Positions 1-8,430 of a DNA stretch of 64,000 nt are shown here, piece by piece (the first letter of the stretch is position 1; each line of letters opens with the position of its first letter). The notes beneath the pieces were generated by a model. It had not been told where the DNA came from. It did no database searches and worked only from the letters and a program-made list of their open reading frames with translations. The DNA comes from Limivivens faecihominis (GTDB taxonomy: Bacteria > Bacillota > Clostridia > Lachnospirales > Lachnospiraceae). The position numbers and the translations under genes are program-made. The stretch lies in the NCBI RefSeq assembly GCF_020686945.1, contig NZ_JAJEPR010000012.1, positions 1 through 64,000 of the forward strand, written 5' to 3'.

Positions 1-495
1 CACCGCTACGCCTCATTCCTCCGCCTTGCATATGAAGAAATCATCCTGCGTCAATATAGCAGATACTTAATTTTCACGGTACTAGACAACAGGAAATCAG
101 CCGACACCTACCAGACCCTGGAAGAGAAATTTCTGAAGATTCAGGAGGCCGATCCGGACGAAGTAGCAGCGGATACAATAGAAACTGTCGGAGAAACGGC
201 CAAAACTGACAAAACTGATGCAGAAAAAAGTGAAAGTACCATCACCACCAGGAATACCACAGAAACGACCACCGAGGACACCCGCGAAGAGAAAAAAGAC
301 TGGTGGTTCACGGATGTGAGAGTGGCTTTTGATGAGCTGTTGCAAAATTCCCTGATCGAGACCGGGATTCATCCAGAGAGCAGCGACCATATCCTGACCC
401 TCTCCACCTGCACCGGAAACGGCTATGATTCCCGTATGACCGTCCATGCCGTGTGTATCGACGAACAGACCACAGACCCGGAAAAACTATTCTGA
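1..495 (+). CDS. Class B sortase, C-terminal part (5' end outside window)
   Basis: Open from the first base, so only the last 164 residues are visible. The end carries the sortase catalytic signature TLSTCT with Cys at fragment residue 137, followed by Arg at residue 145 and a closing VHAV strand, the arrangement of class B sortases, which join sorted surface proteins to the cell wall or build pili. Between the preceding helix and the catalytic strand lies a low-complexity Thr/Glu/Lys/Asp-rich stretch (about residues 52-100) that typical class B sortases lack. The catalytic His and the membrane anchor must lie upstream of the window. No substrate gene is visible here. The class is fairly certain; the substrate is unknown. 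Confidence 0.82.
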   Translation, partial: HRYASFLRLAYEEIILRQYSRYLIFTVLDNRKSADTYQTLEEKFLKIQEADPDEVAADTIETVGETAKTDKTDAEKSESTITTRNTTETTTEDTREEKKDWWFTDVRVAFDELLQNSLIETGIHPESSDHILTLSTCTGNGYDSRMTVHAVCIDEQTTDPEKLF

Positions 496-511
496 AACTT
501 CTATCAGGATG

Positions 512-554
512 AAAAAACGCTCATGCAGATTAAGACAACTTGAGCGTTTTTTTT
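512..554 (+). terminator. Rho-independent terminator of the sortase gene
   Basis: AAAAAACGCTCA (512-523) pairs with TGAGCGTTTTTT (541-552) and runs into a T tract, 17 bases after the sortase stop codon. Confidence 0.9.
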
Positions 555-630
555 ATTCTTCTTTTTTGAAAAATCCCGGAAATAAGCCATTTTTTACCAT
601 CCAAAACCGTAACCGATGAGTACGAATCAA

Positions 631-682
631 CAAAAGTTTGTTGACACTAATACCTACTTATGATATAAAACTTTTGATTAGT
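631..682 (+). promoter_or_regulatory. Promoter with overlapping inverted repeats, probable metal-regulator operator
   Basis: TTGACA (641-646), a 17-base spacer and TATAAA (664-669) form a near-consensus sigma-A promoter for the regulator/ABC operon. Two nested inverted repeats cover it: CAAAAGTTT (631-639) with AAACTTTTG (668-676), and ACTAAT (646-651) with ATTAGT (677-682). A dyad covering both hexamers suits a repressor. Because the next gene encodes a DtxR-family protein, autoregulation is the likeliest reading, but that is inference. Confidence 0.7.
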
Positions 683-703
683 CGTGACTTACGAGGAGCT
701 GAT

Positions 704-1540
704 ATGAACGAGAAAAAAGGACAAGAATTAACGGAAGATCTGGCGAGCGGAATGCCCTGCTCGAAACGCGAGACGGTGGAAAATATGCTGGAACAGCTTT
801 GCCACTGGAGGAAAAACAGCTGCCCGCTCTCATCATCCCGGCTGTGTGAAAAATTTCAGTTGTCCAGAAGAGAGTGTACCTACTATCTGAAAAAAATGCT
901 GGAATACGGTTACATCTTTCCGCTTGCAAATGCAGATGAGATTCAGCTGACTTCTTTTGGGATCGCCAGAGGGGAGGAGCTGGGATACCGTCATGAGACC
1001 TTCAAGCAGTTTCTTCAGCTGGCCGGTGTAAAGCCGGAGGATGCAGAAGAAGACGCCTGCCGGATAGAACATGTGGCAGGGGAGAAGACGGTAGAAAGCA
1101 TCTGTCAGTTTATAAACAGCGGCGTACCCAGCGAGAGGATCCTGCATCACTCAGATCTTCGGTTTCGCTATGAGCCGGGGACCTATGAAATGGGAATGGG
1201 GATCTATGAGATGGAGCGGCTGTGTCCGAGAAAACTGGCGCAGGAATATTTCTGGTATAAGGAATGGATCACGCTGGAGATCAGCAAGGAAAAAAGCACC
1301 TGTAAGCTGATCCGGAAAGAAGAAAGCCAGTCGGAAAAGCTGTGGTATATGGACCGGGATGCCGGATGGCTCCAGGCAGAAGAAAAGGAGTGTACCATAT
1401 GCATACCTGCACAGGAGTTTGAATTTATCATTTGTCCGTCAGATCCCATTATAGAAGGAGAGCTTTTGATTGCTTTTGTAAAAGAAGGAGATCTTCCTGT
1501 GGAAAAAGCATGCAGAGAGCTGAATGTCCATATCTCCTGA
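704..1540 (+). CDS. DtxR-family metal-dependent regulator with C-terminal extension
   Basis: A 278-residue protein from the ATG at 704, which follows GAGGAG; an in-frame upstream ATG at 638 lies in the promoter and has no ribosome site. The first ~120 residues match the DtxR/MntR pattern: a winged helix, then the metal-binding dimerisation region with RHETFKQFL and ACRIEH, whose Cys, Glu and His correspond to primary metal ligands of DtxR. About 160 further residues form a C-terminal domain I do not recognise, which recurs in the next gene. It probably represses this operon when metal (Fe or Mn) is replete. It lies 14 bases before its paralogue. Confidence 0.82.
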   Translation: MNEKKGQELTEDLASGMPCSKRETVENMLEQLCHWRKNSCPLSSSRLCEKFQLSRRECTYYLKKMLEYGYIFPLANADEIQLTSFGIARGEELGYRHETFKQFLQLAGVKPEDAEEDACRIEHVAGEKTVESICQFINSGVPSERILHHSDLRFRYEPGTYEMGMGIYEMERLCPRKLAQEYFWYKEWITLEISKEKSTCKLIRKEESQSEKLWYMDRDAGWLQAEEKECTICIPAQEFEFIICPSDPIIEGELLIAFVKEGDLPVEKACRELNVHIS

Positions 1541-1554
1541 ACGGAAGGTGAAAG

Positions 1555-2394
1555 ATGAAAACAACAGAAGAAGTACAACAGACAGGCCTTCCATCTTTGC
1601 TTCAGATCAGGTATCTGATGGAACTGGAAAAAGTCGGATGGAAGCGTGGAACGGTCATGGAGATCGCAGGAAAATGCGGCGTCAGCCATCCCGCAGTCAG
1701 CCGTTACCTGAAAAGCTGCTGTGAAAAAGGAATTCTGAATGAAAAATATGAATTTACCACAGTGGGAAAGATGATGCTGGACCGTTACCGGAAGCTGATC
1801 GATGAGACAGAAAATTATCTGGCCAGGATTGGAATCGATGAGGAGGCGCAGGGAGAGACCCTCAGAAAACTGATTGAAAATCTTGACTGTGCAACCCTTG
1901 GAAAAATCGTGCGAAGCGACCGCTCATCGGTACAGCATGTGCCCAAACCGGTGATCTGGAAGGAAGAAAGTTTTCTGGATGATATGCTGGCATGGGGAAG
2001 CTGGCCAGTGTGTATCGCCATTTATCAGGCGGGCAGCCAGATCGAACAGCTTCGGAAACGTTCCATGGCAGACAGGGGGGTTGAGAGACAGGCCATGCTC
2101 CGGCATAACAAGCGTGGAAGCTGGCTGGAACTGAGCATCCAGAAAATGAATGCAATATCCAGAGTGGATCATGCCGAGATGAAAGGAAAATTGTCTTCCC
2201 TGAAATACGAATGTAACGGAAGGCTTCACAAAGCGGAGATACGGGGCAACAAAGTCAATATCCCGCTGGAGGCCTGCCGGTTTATACAGAACAGCAGAGG
2301 AATTATCAAAGGCAGAGTGGCCATCACAGTCACATGCAGCGTTGGCTGCGTCCACATGCCGGAGAGTACCGCATTGCTGATATTCTGGCTTTGA
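1555..2394 (+). CDS. DtxR-like winged-helix paralogue lacking the metal-ligand motif
   Basis: A 279-residue protein with an N-terminal winged helix (CGVSHPAVSRYLK is the recognition helix) followed by a helical segment. Its C-terminal half parallels that of the preceding gene (WLELSIQ matching WITLEIS; VNIPLEACRFI matching ICIPAQEFEFI; IIKGRVAI matching IIEGELLI), so the two look like an old tandem duplication. The Cys-x-x-Glu-His ligand set seen in its neighbour is absent (ETLRKLIENLD at the equivalent place), so it probably does not sense metal the same way. It could be a heterodimer partner or respond to another signal. Inference only. Confidence 0.7.
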   Translation: MKTTEEVQQTGLPSLLQIRYLMELEKVGWKRGTVMEIAGKCGVSHPAVSRYLKSCCEKGILNEKYEFTTVGKMMLDRYRKLIDETENYLARIGIDEEAQGETLRKLIENLDCATLGKIVRSDRSSVQHVPKPVIWKEESFLDDMLAWGSWPVCIAIYQAGSQIEQLRKRSMADRGVERQAMLRHNKRGSWLELSIQKMNAISRVDHAEMKGKLSSLKYECNGRLHKAEIRGNKVNIPLEACRFIQNSRGIIKGRVAITVTCSVGCVHMPESTALLIFWL

Positions 2395-2450
2395 AAAAAG
2401 CCAGCTTTACCAGATAAAACAAAACATACAGAGAAAATGGAGGAAAAAAC

Positions 2451-2843
2451 GTGAATAAAAATCCGGTCCGCTTTTTTTGGATGATACTTGGATTTCTTTG
2501 CCTGGGGCTTGGAACGGTGGGGATTGTCCTGCCGATCCTGCCCACGGTTCCTTTTTACATGGCGACGGTGTTCTGCTTTGCAAAAAGCTCCGAGCGGCTT
2601 CATCGCTGGTTTCTGGGAACGCAGTTATACAAGAAGCATCTGGAGAGCTTTGTGGAAAAGAAGACAATGACTTTAAAGACCAAGTGTTCCATTGTGGGAA
2701 TGGTGACGGCTCTGATGACAGTCGGCTTTCTCATGATGAAACAGGTGCCTGTCGGCAGGATCTGCCTGGTAGTCGTGTGGGTCTGCCATGTGGTTTATTT
2801 CTTTGGAATGGTAAAGACCGGGGAGGGAGAAGAAAATGATTAA
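2451..2843 (+). CDS. DUF454 (YbaN-like) inner-membrane protein
   Basis: A 130-residue protein beginning with the DUF454 signature region (FFWMILGFLCLGLGTVGIVLP) and continuing LPTVPFYMATVFCFAKSSERLHRWF, then two more hydrophobic segments near residues 78-95 and 100-118. YbaN-family proteins have no firm biochemical function. In Firmicutes they often sit beside fused ABC exporters and metal regulators, as here. The stop codon overlaps the start of the next gene by 8 bases, so the two are translationally coupled. The family assignment is firm; the role is not. Confidence 0.82.
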   Translation: MNKNPVRFFWMILGFLCLGLGTVGIVLPILPTVPFYMATVFCFAKSSERLHRWFLGTQLYKKHLESFVEKKTMTLKTKCSIVGMVTALMTVGFLMMKQVPVGRICLVVVWVCHVVYFFGMVKTGEGEEND

Positions 2844-4572
2844 GACAAGACTGGTGGCTCTTCTCTCCCAGGCAAAAAAGTATATCATCCAGAATGTATT
2901 CTGGCAGTGGGCGGCACTGCTGGCGCAGATCGCAGCCGTTTTTTCCGCGGCGGGTCTTCTGGAGGGCGCCTTTTCCGGAAAGACAGAGGGATCAGTATTG
3001 AGACGGACCGTGCTGATCCTGGTCCTTTCCGTCTGTATCCGCTTTGTCTGTGACCGGATGGCGGCGAGGGCTTCTTATGCAGCCAGTGTGGATGTAAAGC
3101 GCATTCTGAGAAAAAAGATCTATGAAAAACTGCTTCGCCTGGGTGCCTCTTACCGGGAACAGACAGCGACTTCTGAGATCGTGCAGATGAGTTCGGAGGG
3201 CGTGGAGCAACTGGAGATTTATTTTGGAAAATATCTTCCTCAGCTGTTTTACAGTCTGCTGGCTCCTGTGACGTTATTTGCGGTACTTTCTAGAGTGAGT
3301 GTGAAAGCAAGTGCAGTGCTTCTCCTCTGTGTGCCGCTGATCCCACTCTCCATTGTTGTGGTGCAGAAGATCGCCAAACGGCTTCTTGACAAATACTGGA
3401 GCGTGTATACAGGACTGGGAGACAGCTTCCTGGAGAATCTGCAGGGACTGACGACGCTGAAAATCTATCAGGCAGATGAACAGAAAGCGCAGGAAATGGA
3501 CGAGGAAGCGCAGCAGTTCCGGAGCATTACGATGAAGGTGCTGACTATGCAGCTCAATTCTACCAGCGTGATGGATATCATGGCCTACGGAGGTGCAGCT
3601 GTGGGCATGATCGAGGCGATCCGAGAATTTGCGCATGGGGAGATCGGGCTGGCCGGTGTCCTGACGCTTCTTCTTCTGGCGGCTGAGTTTTTTATCCCGC
3701 TGCGTCTTCTGGGCTCTTTTTTTCACATCGCGATGAACGGAATGGCGGCCAGCGACAAGATTTTTTCTCTTCTGGATATGCCGGAACCGGAGCAGGGAAC
3801 AGCAGAGGCTCCGAAGTGCGCGGTGGATATTCGTTTTGCAGGGGTACATTTTTCTTATGAAGAAGACAGGGAGATTCTGAAAGGAATCGCTCTCACACTG
3901 AAAGCGGGAAGCTGTGTGTCGCTGGTGGGAACCTCCGGCTGTGGTAAAAGTACCATCGCGGGGCTTTTGAGCGGGAAAAATAAAGGGTATCAGGGCAGTA
4001 TTCAATTTGGCGGAACAGAGCTTTCCAGGATTCCGGAAAGAGAGTTGATGGCGTATATCACGGTGGTGACGCACAACAGTTATCTCTGGAAAGGGACGGT
4101 GGAGGAAAATCTTCGGATGGCAAAACCGGAGGCAACCGCGGAAGAGATGAGAGCGGCACTGAAAAAAGTGAATCTGCTGGCCTTTCTGGATACGCAGCAG
4201 GGTCTTGAGACACCGCTTACGGAAAAGGCTGGCAATCTGTCCGGCGGACAGAAACAGAGACTGGCGCTGGCAAGGGCGCTTCTACACGATACCCCGGTTT
4301 ATATTTTTGACGAGGCGACTTCCAATATCGATATGGAAAGCGAAGAGATGATCATGGAAGTCATACGGGAACTGGCAAAGACCAAAACGGTGCTGCTGAT
4401 CTCCCACCGCCTCGCGAACGTCGTGGATTCGGACTGTATTTTCATGCTGGAAAAAGGCAGGATTGCGGAAGCAGGGACCCACGGGGAACTGATGAGGCTT
4501 AAGGGCAGCTATTATGAACTGTATGAGAGCCAGAGAAAACTCGAAGCGTACACAAAGGAGGCGGACTTATGA
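2836..4572 (+). CDS. ABC exporter half-transporter (fused permease-ATPase), first of a pair
   Basis: 578 residues: an N-terminal ABC transmembrane domain (about residues 15-310), then an ATPase domain with Walker A GTSGCGKST (about 365-373), the signature LSGGQKQRLALARAL, Walker B VYIFDEATSNID and the H-loop ISHRL. The fused type IV exporter layout, with the next gene of the same type overlapping by four bases, indicates a heterodimeric exporter of the CydDC/IrtAB kind. The DtxR regulators upstream suggest a substrate linked to metal or haem homeostasis, but export or import of a metallophore cannot be settled from sequence. Walker and catalytic motifs are intact. Confidence 0.85.
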   Translation: MIKTRLVALLSQAKKYIIQNVFWQWAALLAQIAAVFSAAGLLEGAFSGKTEGSVLRRTVLILVLSVCIRFVCDRMAARASYAASVDVKRILRKKIYEKLLRLGASYREQTATSEIVQMSSEGVEQLEIYFGKYLPQLFYSLLAPVTLFAVLSRVSVKASAVLLLCVPLIPLSIVVVQKIAKRLLDKYWSVYTGLGDSFLENLQGLTTLKIYQADEQKAQEMDEEAQQFRSITMKVLTMQLNSTSVMDIMAYGGAAVGMIEAIREFAHGEIGLAGVLTLLLLAAEFFIPLRLLGSFFHIAMNGMAASDKIFSLLDMPEPEQGTAEAPKCAVDIRFAGVHFSYEEDREILKGIALTLKAGSCVSLVGTSGCGKSTIAGLLSGKNKGYQGSIQFGGTELSRIPERELMAYITVVTHNSYLWKGTVEENLRMAKPEATAEEMRAALKKVNLLAFLDTQQGLETPLTEKAGNLSGGQKQRLALARALLHDTPVYIFDEATSNIDMESEEMIMEVIRELAKTKTVLLISHRLANVVDSDCIFMLEKGRIAEAGTHGELMRLKGSYYELYESQRKLEAYTKEADL

Positions 4573-6251
4573 GCAGTACAAAGAAAAGACGAAGCGGTAT
4601 TCAGATCATGGGTCAGCTCATTGGTCTGGTAAAATCCATGCTCCACATTATGCTGGCGGCCATTCTTCTCGGAACCGTTGGCTATCTGTGTGCGATTTTC
4701 CTGACCATTACAGCGTCGAAGGCCGTTATGAAGGTGGCAGGAGGCGGAGCACTTTCCGGGAGGCTGTTTTTCGGGCTGATTATGCTTGCAGTGATGCGGG
4801 GCATTTTCCATTATGCGGAGCAGTACTGCAATCATTTTATTGCGTTCAAATTGCTGGCAGTGATCCGCCACAAAGTTTTTGCGGCCCTGAGGCGGCTCTG
4901 TCCGGCAAAGCTGGAAGGGCGTGACAAGGGAAATCTGATTTCTATTATTACGACTGATATCGAACTTCTGGAGGTTTTTTATGCCCATACCATTTCGCCG
5001 ATCGCGATTGCGGTTCTGACCTCTGTTTTCATGGTCTGCTTTATGGGACGGTATCACTGGTGTGCGGGGGTGTTTGCGCTGATCGCTTATTTTTTCGTAG
5101 GAGTCGTGATTCCGCTGTGGAATGGAAAGCGGAGCGGTGACAAAGGAATGGAGTACCGCAATGCGTTCGGAGAACTGAACAGCTTTGTGCTGGAGTCTGT
5201 GCGCGGTCTGGATGAGACCATTCAGTACGGGTATGGAGAAAAGCGAAATCAGCAGATGGAAGAACGTTCGGTATCTCTTGGCCGGATGCAGAAAGAACTG
5301 AGCCGTATGGAAGGCAGTCAGCGGGCCGTGACCAATCTGGTAATTCTGCTTTTTTCCTTTGGGATGTTGTTTCTGATGCTGAGCCTGTATGAGAGGGGGG
5401 CGGTGAGCTTTGAGGCAGTGGTGATCTGTACGGTTGCCCAGATGGGCTCTTTTGGGCCGGTGGTGGCTTTGTCGAGCCTCTCCAACAACTTGAATCAGAC
5501 GCTGGCCAGCGGGGAACGGGTTCTTTCTATATTGGAGGAGACTCCGATGGTAGAGGAAGTGCCGGGAGACGGGGTGACAGGGAAAGAGAGAGCGGAAGCT
5601 TTTCGTGGTGCAAAAGTCAGCCATGTGACTTTCGCCTATGAGAATGAAGTGATTTTAAAGGATTATTCGATCGATCTGAAACCGGGAAAGGTGATTGGAA
5701 TACACGGAGCCAGCGGCAGTGGAAAATCCACGCTCTTAAAGCTTCTGATGCGGTTCTGGGATGTAAACCGGGGAGAAATCCAGGTGGATGGTCAGCCAAT
5801 CAAGAGGATTCCAACCGGAAAGCTAAGGGATATGGAAAGCTATGTGACCCAGGAAACACACCTTTTTCATGATTCCATAGCCAACAATATCGCGATCGGA
5901 AAGCCGGGAGCCTCCCGGGAGGAGATCATCGAAGCGGCAAAGAAGGCGTCGATTCACGACTTTATTCAAACCCTGCCGGATGGTTATGATACAAAGGTCG
6001 GCGAACTGGGAGATACCCTGTCAGGCGGAGAAAAGCAGAGGATCGGCATCGCCCGGGTTTTTCTTCATGATGCGCCCTTCCTGCTCCTCGATGAGCCCAC
6101 TAGCAATCTGGATTCCCTGAATGAGGGCATTATACTGAAATCTCTCCGTGAGTCCTGCGATAAGAAAACGGTAGTTCTGGTTTCTCACCGCCAGTCCACG
6201 ATGCAGGTGGCGGACGAAGTGTACGAGATGGAAAATGGAAGAATCTCATAA
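4569..6251 (+). CDS. ABC exporter half-transporter (fused permease-ATPase), second of a pair
   Basis: 560 residues with a six-helix exporter domain (about residues 12-310) and an ATPase domain carrying Walker A GASGSGKST (about 380-388), signature LSGGEKQRIGIARVF, Walker B FLLLDEPTSNLDS and H-loop VSHRQS. The start ATG overlaps the previous stop (ATGA, 4569-4572), preceded by AAAGGAGG. With its partner it would form one heterodimeric transporter. Both halves keep the Glu after Walker B, so neither nucleotide site looks obviously degenerate. A strong terminator follows at once, closing the five-gene operon. Confidence 0.85.
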   Translation: MSSTKKRRSGIQIMGQLIGLVKSMLHIMLAAILLGTVGYLCAIFLTITASKAVMKVAGGGALSGRLFFGLIMLAVMRGIFHYAEQYCNHFIAFKLLAVIRHKVFAALRRLCPAKLEGRDKGNLISIITTDIELLEVFYAHTISPIAIAVLTSVFMVCFMGRYHWCAGVFALIAYFFVGVVIPLWNGKRSGDKGMEYRNAFGELNSFVLESVRGLDETIQYGYGEKRNQQMEERSVSLGRMQKELSRMEGSQRAVTNLVILLFSFGMLFLMLSLYERGAVSFEAVVICTVAQMGSFGPVVALSSLSNNLNQTLASGERVLSILEETPMVEEVPGDGVTGKERAEAFRGAKVSHVTFAYENEVILKDYSIDLKPGKVIGIHGASGSGKSTLLKLLMRFWDVNRGEIQVDGQPIKRIPTGKLRDMESYVTQETHLFHDSIANNIAIGKPGASREEIIEAAKKASIHDFIQTLPDGYDTKVGELGDTLSGGEKQRIGIARVFLHDAPFLLLDEPTSNLDSLNEGIILKSLRESCDKKTVVLVSHRQSTMQVADEVYEMENGRIS

Positions 6252-6265
6252 AAAACAGAATGGAA

Positions 6266-6308
6266 GCGGCATCACTCAACGAAAAATGATTGAGTGGTGC
6301 CGTTTTTT
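6266..6308 (+). terminator. Rho-independent terminator of the metal/ABC operon
   Basis: CGGCATCACTCAA (6267-6279) pairs with TTGAGTGGTGCCG (6290-6302, one G-T pair), followed by six T. Confidence 0.9.
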
Positions 6309-6335
6309 GACTTGTTTGGAGAAAATCGGTATAAT
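6307..6335 (+). promoter_or_regulatory. Sigma-A promoter for the FMN dehydrogenase gene
   Basis: TTGACT (6307-6312), a 17-base spacer and TATAAT (6330-6335), 33 bases before the ATG. The -35 box begins within the T tract of the preceding terminator. Confidence 0.82.
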
Positions 6336-6367
6336 AGAAAGAAACTCACGAGAAAGGAACGAAGAAA

Positions 6368-7381
6368 ATGAATTATTCCGAATGTATCATAAAAGCAAAA
6401 GATCGGATCGGCAAATTTTGTAAGGCCTGTCCGGAGTGTAATGGAAGAGCCTGTAAAAATCAGATGCCGGGGCCCGGTTCCAAAGGGATCGGGGATACTG
6501 CCGTACGAAACTACGACAAATGGAAAGAGATCCGTGTACAAATGGATACCATCGTAGAAAACAAGCCTGTGGACACTTCTCTGGAGCTCTTTGGAAAAAC
6601 GTTCTGTTATCCTGTTTTTGCAGGACCGGTGGGAGCCGTTTCGCTTCATTATGGGGATTGCCTGGATGATGTGGCCTATAATGATATTCTGGTGTCCGCC
6701 TGCGCGGAAAACGGTATTGCCGCGTTTACCGGGGACGGTGTGAACAGCAATGTGATGGTGGCGGCCACGGCGGCTATCAAAAAAGCAGGGGGCGTCGGGA
6801 TTCCCACGGTGAAGCCCTGGAATCTGGAGACGATCCGGGAGAAGATGGAGCTGGTTCATGAATCTGGGGCCTTTGCGGTGGCTATGGATATCGATGCCGC
6901 AGGTCTTCCATTTCTGAAAAATATGGAGCCGCCTGCAGGAAGCAAGACTGTGGAGGAACTCCGGGAGATCATCGAGATGGCCGGAACGCCCTTTATCGTG
7001 AAGGGAATTATGACGGTGAAGGGCGCTTTGAAGGCGAAAGAGGCAGGGGCGGCAGCCATCATCGTTTCCAACCACGGCGGGAGAGTGCTGGATCAGTGCC
7101 CAGCGACGGCGGAGGTACTGGAAGAGATTGCAACGGCTGTAAATGGTTCCATGAAGATCCTGGTGGATGGCGGAATCCGCTCCGGAGCTGATGTCTTTAA
7201 AGCCCTGGCCCTTGGAGCCGATGGCGTTGTCATCGCTAGGCCCTTCGTCACAGCTGTCTACGGCGGAGCACAGGAAGGCGTCCGCTCCTACATTGAAAAA
7301 ATCGGTACCGAGCTGGAGGACACGATGAAAATGTGCGGCGTGTCCAGCTTGAAAGAGATTACGAGGGAGTGTGTTAGATAA
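6368..7381 (+). CDS. FMN-dependent alpha-hydroxy-acid dehydrogenase/oxidase with N-terminal Cys cluster
   Basis: A 337-residue TIM-barrel flavoprotein. The family active-site stretch SNHGGRVLD (about residues 234-242) supplies the catalytic His and substrate-binding Arg of the lactate/glycolate oxidase family, and VDGGIRSGADVFKALALGAD plus ARP form the FMN-phosphate site. The N terminus carries Cys residues at 18, 21, 24 and 29 (C-x2-C-x2-C-x4-C), reminiscent of an iron-sulfur or zinc site and absent from classical lactate oxidases. It probably oxidises a 2-hydroxy acid in the cytoplasm; the substrate and electron acceptor are unknown. It has its own promoter and an AAAGGA-type ribosome site. 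Confidence 0.82.
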   Translation: MNYSECIIKAKDRIGKFCKACPECNGRACKNQMPGPGSKGIGDTAVRNYDKWKEIRVQMDTIVENKPVDTSLELFGKTFCYPVFAGPVGAVSLHYGDCLDDVAYNDILVSACAENGIAAFTGDGVNSNVMVAATAAIKKAGGVGIPTVKPWNLETIREKMELVHESGAFAVAMDIDAAGLPFLKNMEPPAGSKTVEELREIIEMAGTPFIVKGIMTVKGALKAKEAGAAAIIVSNHGGRVLDQCPATAEVLEEIATAVNGSMKILVDGGIRSGADVFKALALGADGVVIARPFVTAVYGGAQEGVRSYIEKIGTELEDTMKMCGVSSLKEITRECVR

Positions 7382-7508
7382 AAGACAAAGCTTTTTCTTA
7401 TAACCAACAATAGAAAAAAGATAAGTCCCCAGCCCTTGTCATCGCTTCCTGGAAGGACTAAGATAGAAGGAAAATAACGGCCCGGAAGGGCAAAAGGAGA
7501 ATGAAAAA

Positions 7509-8108
7509 ATGACTTACATAGCAAGAGAAGACGCACTGACGTTATTGAAGAAGTACAATAAAGACCCGTTTCATATTCAGCATGCTCTGACGGTGGAGGC
7601 TGTTATGAGATGGTATGCGAAGGAGTTGGGGTACGGCGATGCGGAGGAATACTGGGGCATCGTTGGTCTGCTTCATGATATTGATTTTGAGCTTTATCCG
7701 GAGGAGCACTGCTTGAAAGCGCCGGAGCTTCTGAGAGAAGGTGGTGTGGGAGAGGATATCATTCATGCTGTGGTGTCTCATGGATATGGAATTACCGTAG
7801 GCGGCGTTACGCTGGATGTGGCTCCGGAGCATGAGATGGAGAAGGTGCTTTTTGCAGCGGATGAACTGACCGGTCTTATCTGGGCCGCAGCTCTGATGCG
7901 TCCGTCTAAGAGCACGAAGGATATGGAGCTTAAATCCCTGAAGAAAAAATATAAGAGTAAAGGCTTTGCTGCCGGCTGTTCCCGTGAGGTGATCGAGCGC
8001 GGAGCTGAGCAGCTTGGCTGGGACCTGGAGAAGCTTCTTACCATGACGCTCCAGGCGATGGCCGCTACGGAGGATACGATTCAGGCAGAGATGACAGCAG
8101 AGCAGTGA
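7509..8108 (+). CDS. HD-domain hydrolase
   Basis: A 199-residue single-domain protein with the metal-binding HD signature: His25 (FHIQHALTV), His56-Asp57 (GLLHDIDFE), further His residues around HAVVSHGYGI, and a later Asp in FAADELTGLI. HD proteins hydrolyse phosphate esters of nucleotides or related compounds; the substrate of this cytoplasmic subfamily, common in Clostridia, is not established. The start follows AAAGGAGA. No clear promoter or terminator was seen, and it may be transcribed alone from the 127-base gap after the dehydrogenase gene. Confidence 0.8.
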   Translation: MTYIAREDALTLLKKYNKDPFHIQHALTVEAVMRWYAKELGYGDAEEYWGIVGLLHDIDFELYPEEHCLKAPELLREGGVGEDIIHAVVSHGYGITVGGVTLDVAPEHEMEKVLFAADELTGLIWAAALMRPSKSTKDMELKSLKKKYKSKGFAAGCSREVIERGAEQLGWDLEKLLTMTLQAMAATEDTIQAEMTAEQ

Positions 8109-8139
8109 TAGAGTAATAATGTGACCTCTCACCACTCCA

Positions 8140-8342
8140 GCGCCTGACGAAAAGACAGTCCCGGCTGCAGTTGCGGCAGCTGGAAATACTAATGCTCCGA
8201 AAATCTGCTAAAAGCATGAGCAAAAATCCAGAACTCGCTTCGCTCAGACAATGGATTTTTGCTCATAACGCAGATTCCCGGGGCATAAGTATTTCTACAG
8301 CTGCCTCCACATGTCAGCCTGGCCTGCTTTTTCGTCGGGCGC
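8140..8342. repeat. Near-palindromic intergenic repeat, copy 1
   Basis: An about 203-base imperfect palindrome. The outer arms GCGCCTGACGAAAAGACAG (8140-8158) and CTGCTTTTTCGTCGGGCGC (8324-8342) are complementary with few mismatches. Middle arms around 8180-8200 and 8279-8302 pair, and the core ATGAGCAAAAATCCA (8216-8230) is perfectly complementary to 8252-8266. The loop contains CTCGCTTCGCTC. A diverged copy in opposite orientation lies at 8431-8637. No coding potential is apparent. Together with the rest of 8109-8844 this explains most of the gene-free stretch. Confidence 0.75.
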
Positions 8343-8430
8343 TTCCTTGATATATGGTAGTTTGCAGATTTTCTGTGTTTTATTCCCGCGAGCAATGTGA
8401 GGAGCAGTTAGGCTTGCAGGCTGCCACACC

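Noticed and set aside
4512..5624. A 370-codon open frame on the minus strand
   Set aside because: Antisense to the second ABC exporter half, which has intact motifs and a coupled start.
6235..6423. A 62-codon plus-strand frame after the ABC operon
   Set aside because: It runs through the terminator and promoter and overlaps the dehydrogenase start in another frame.
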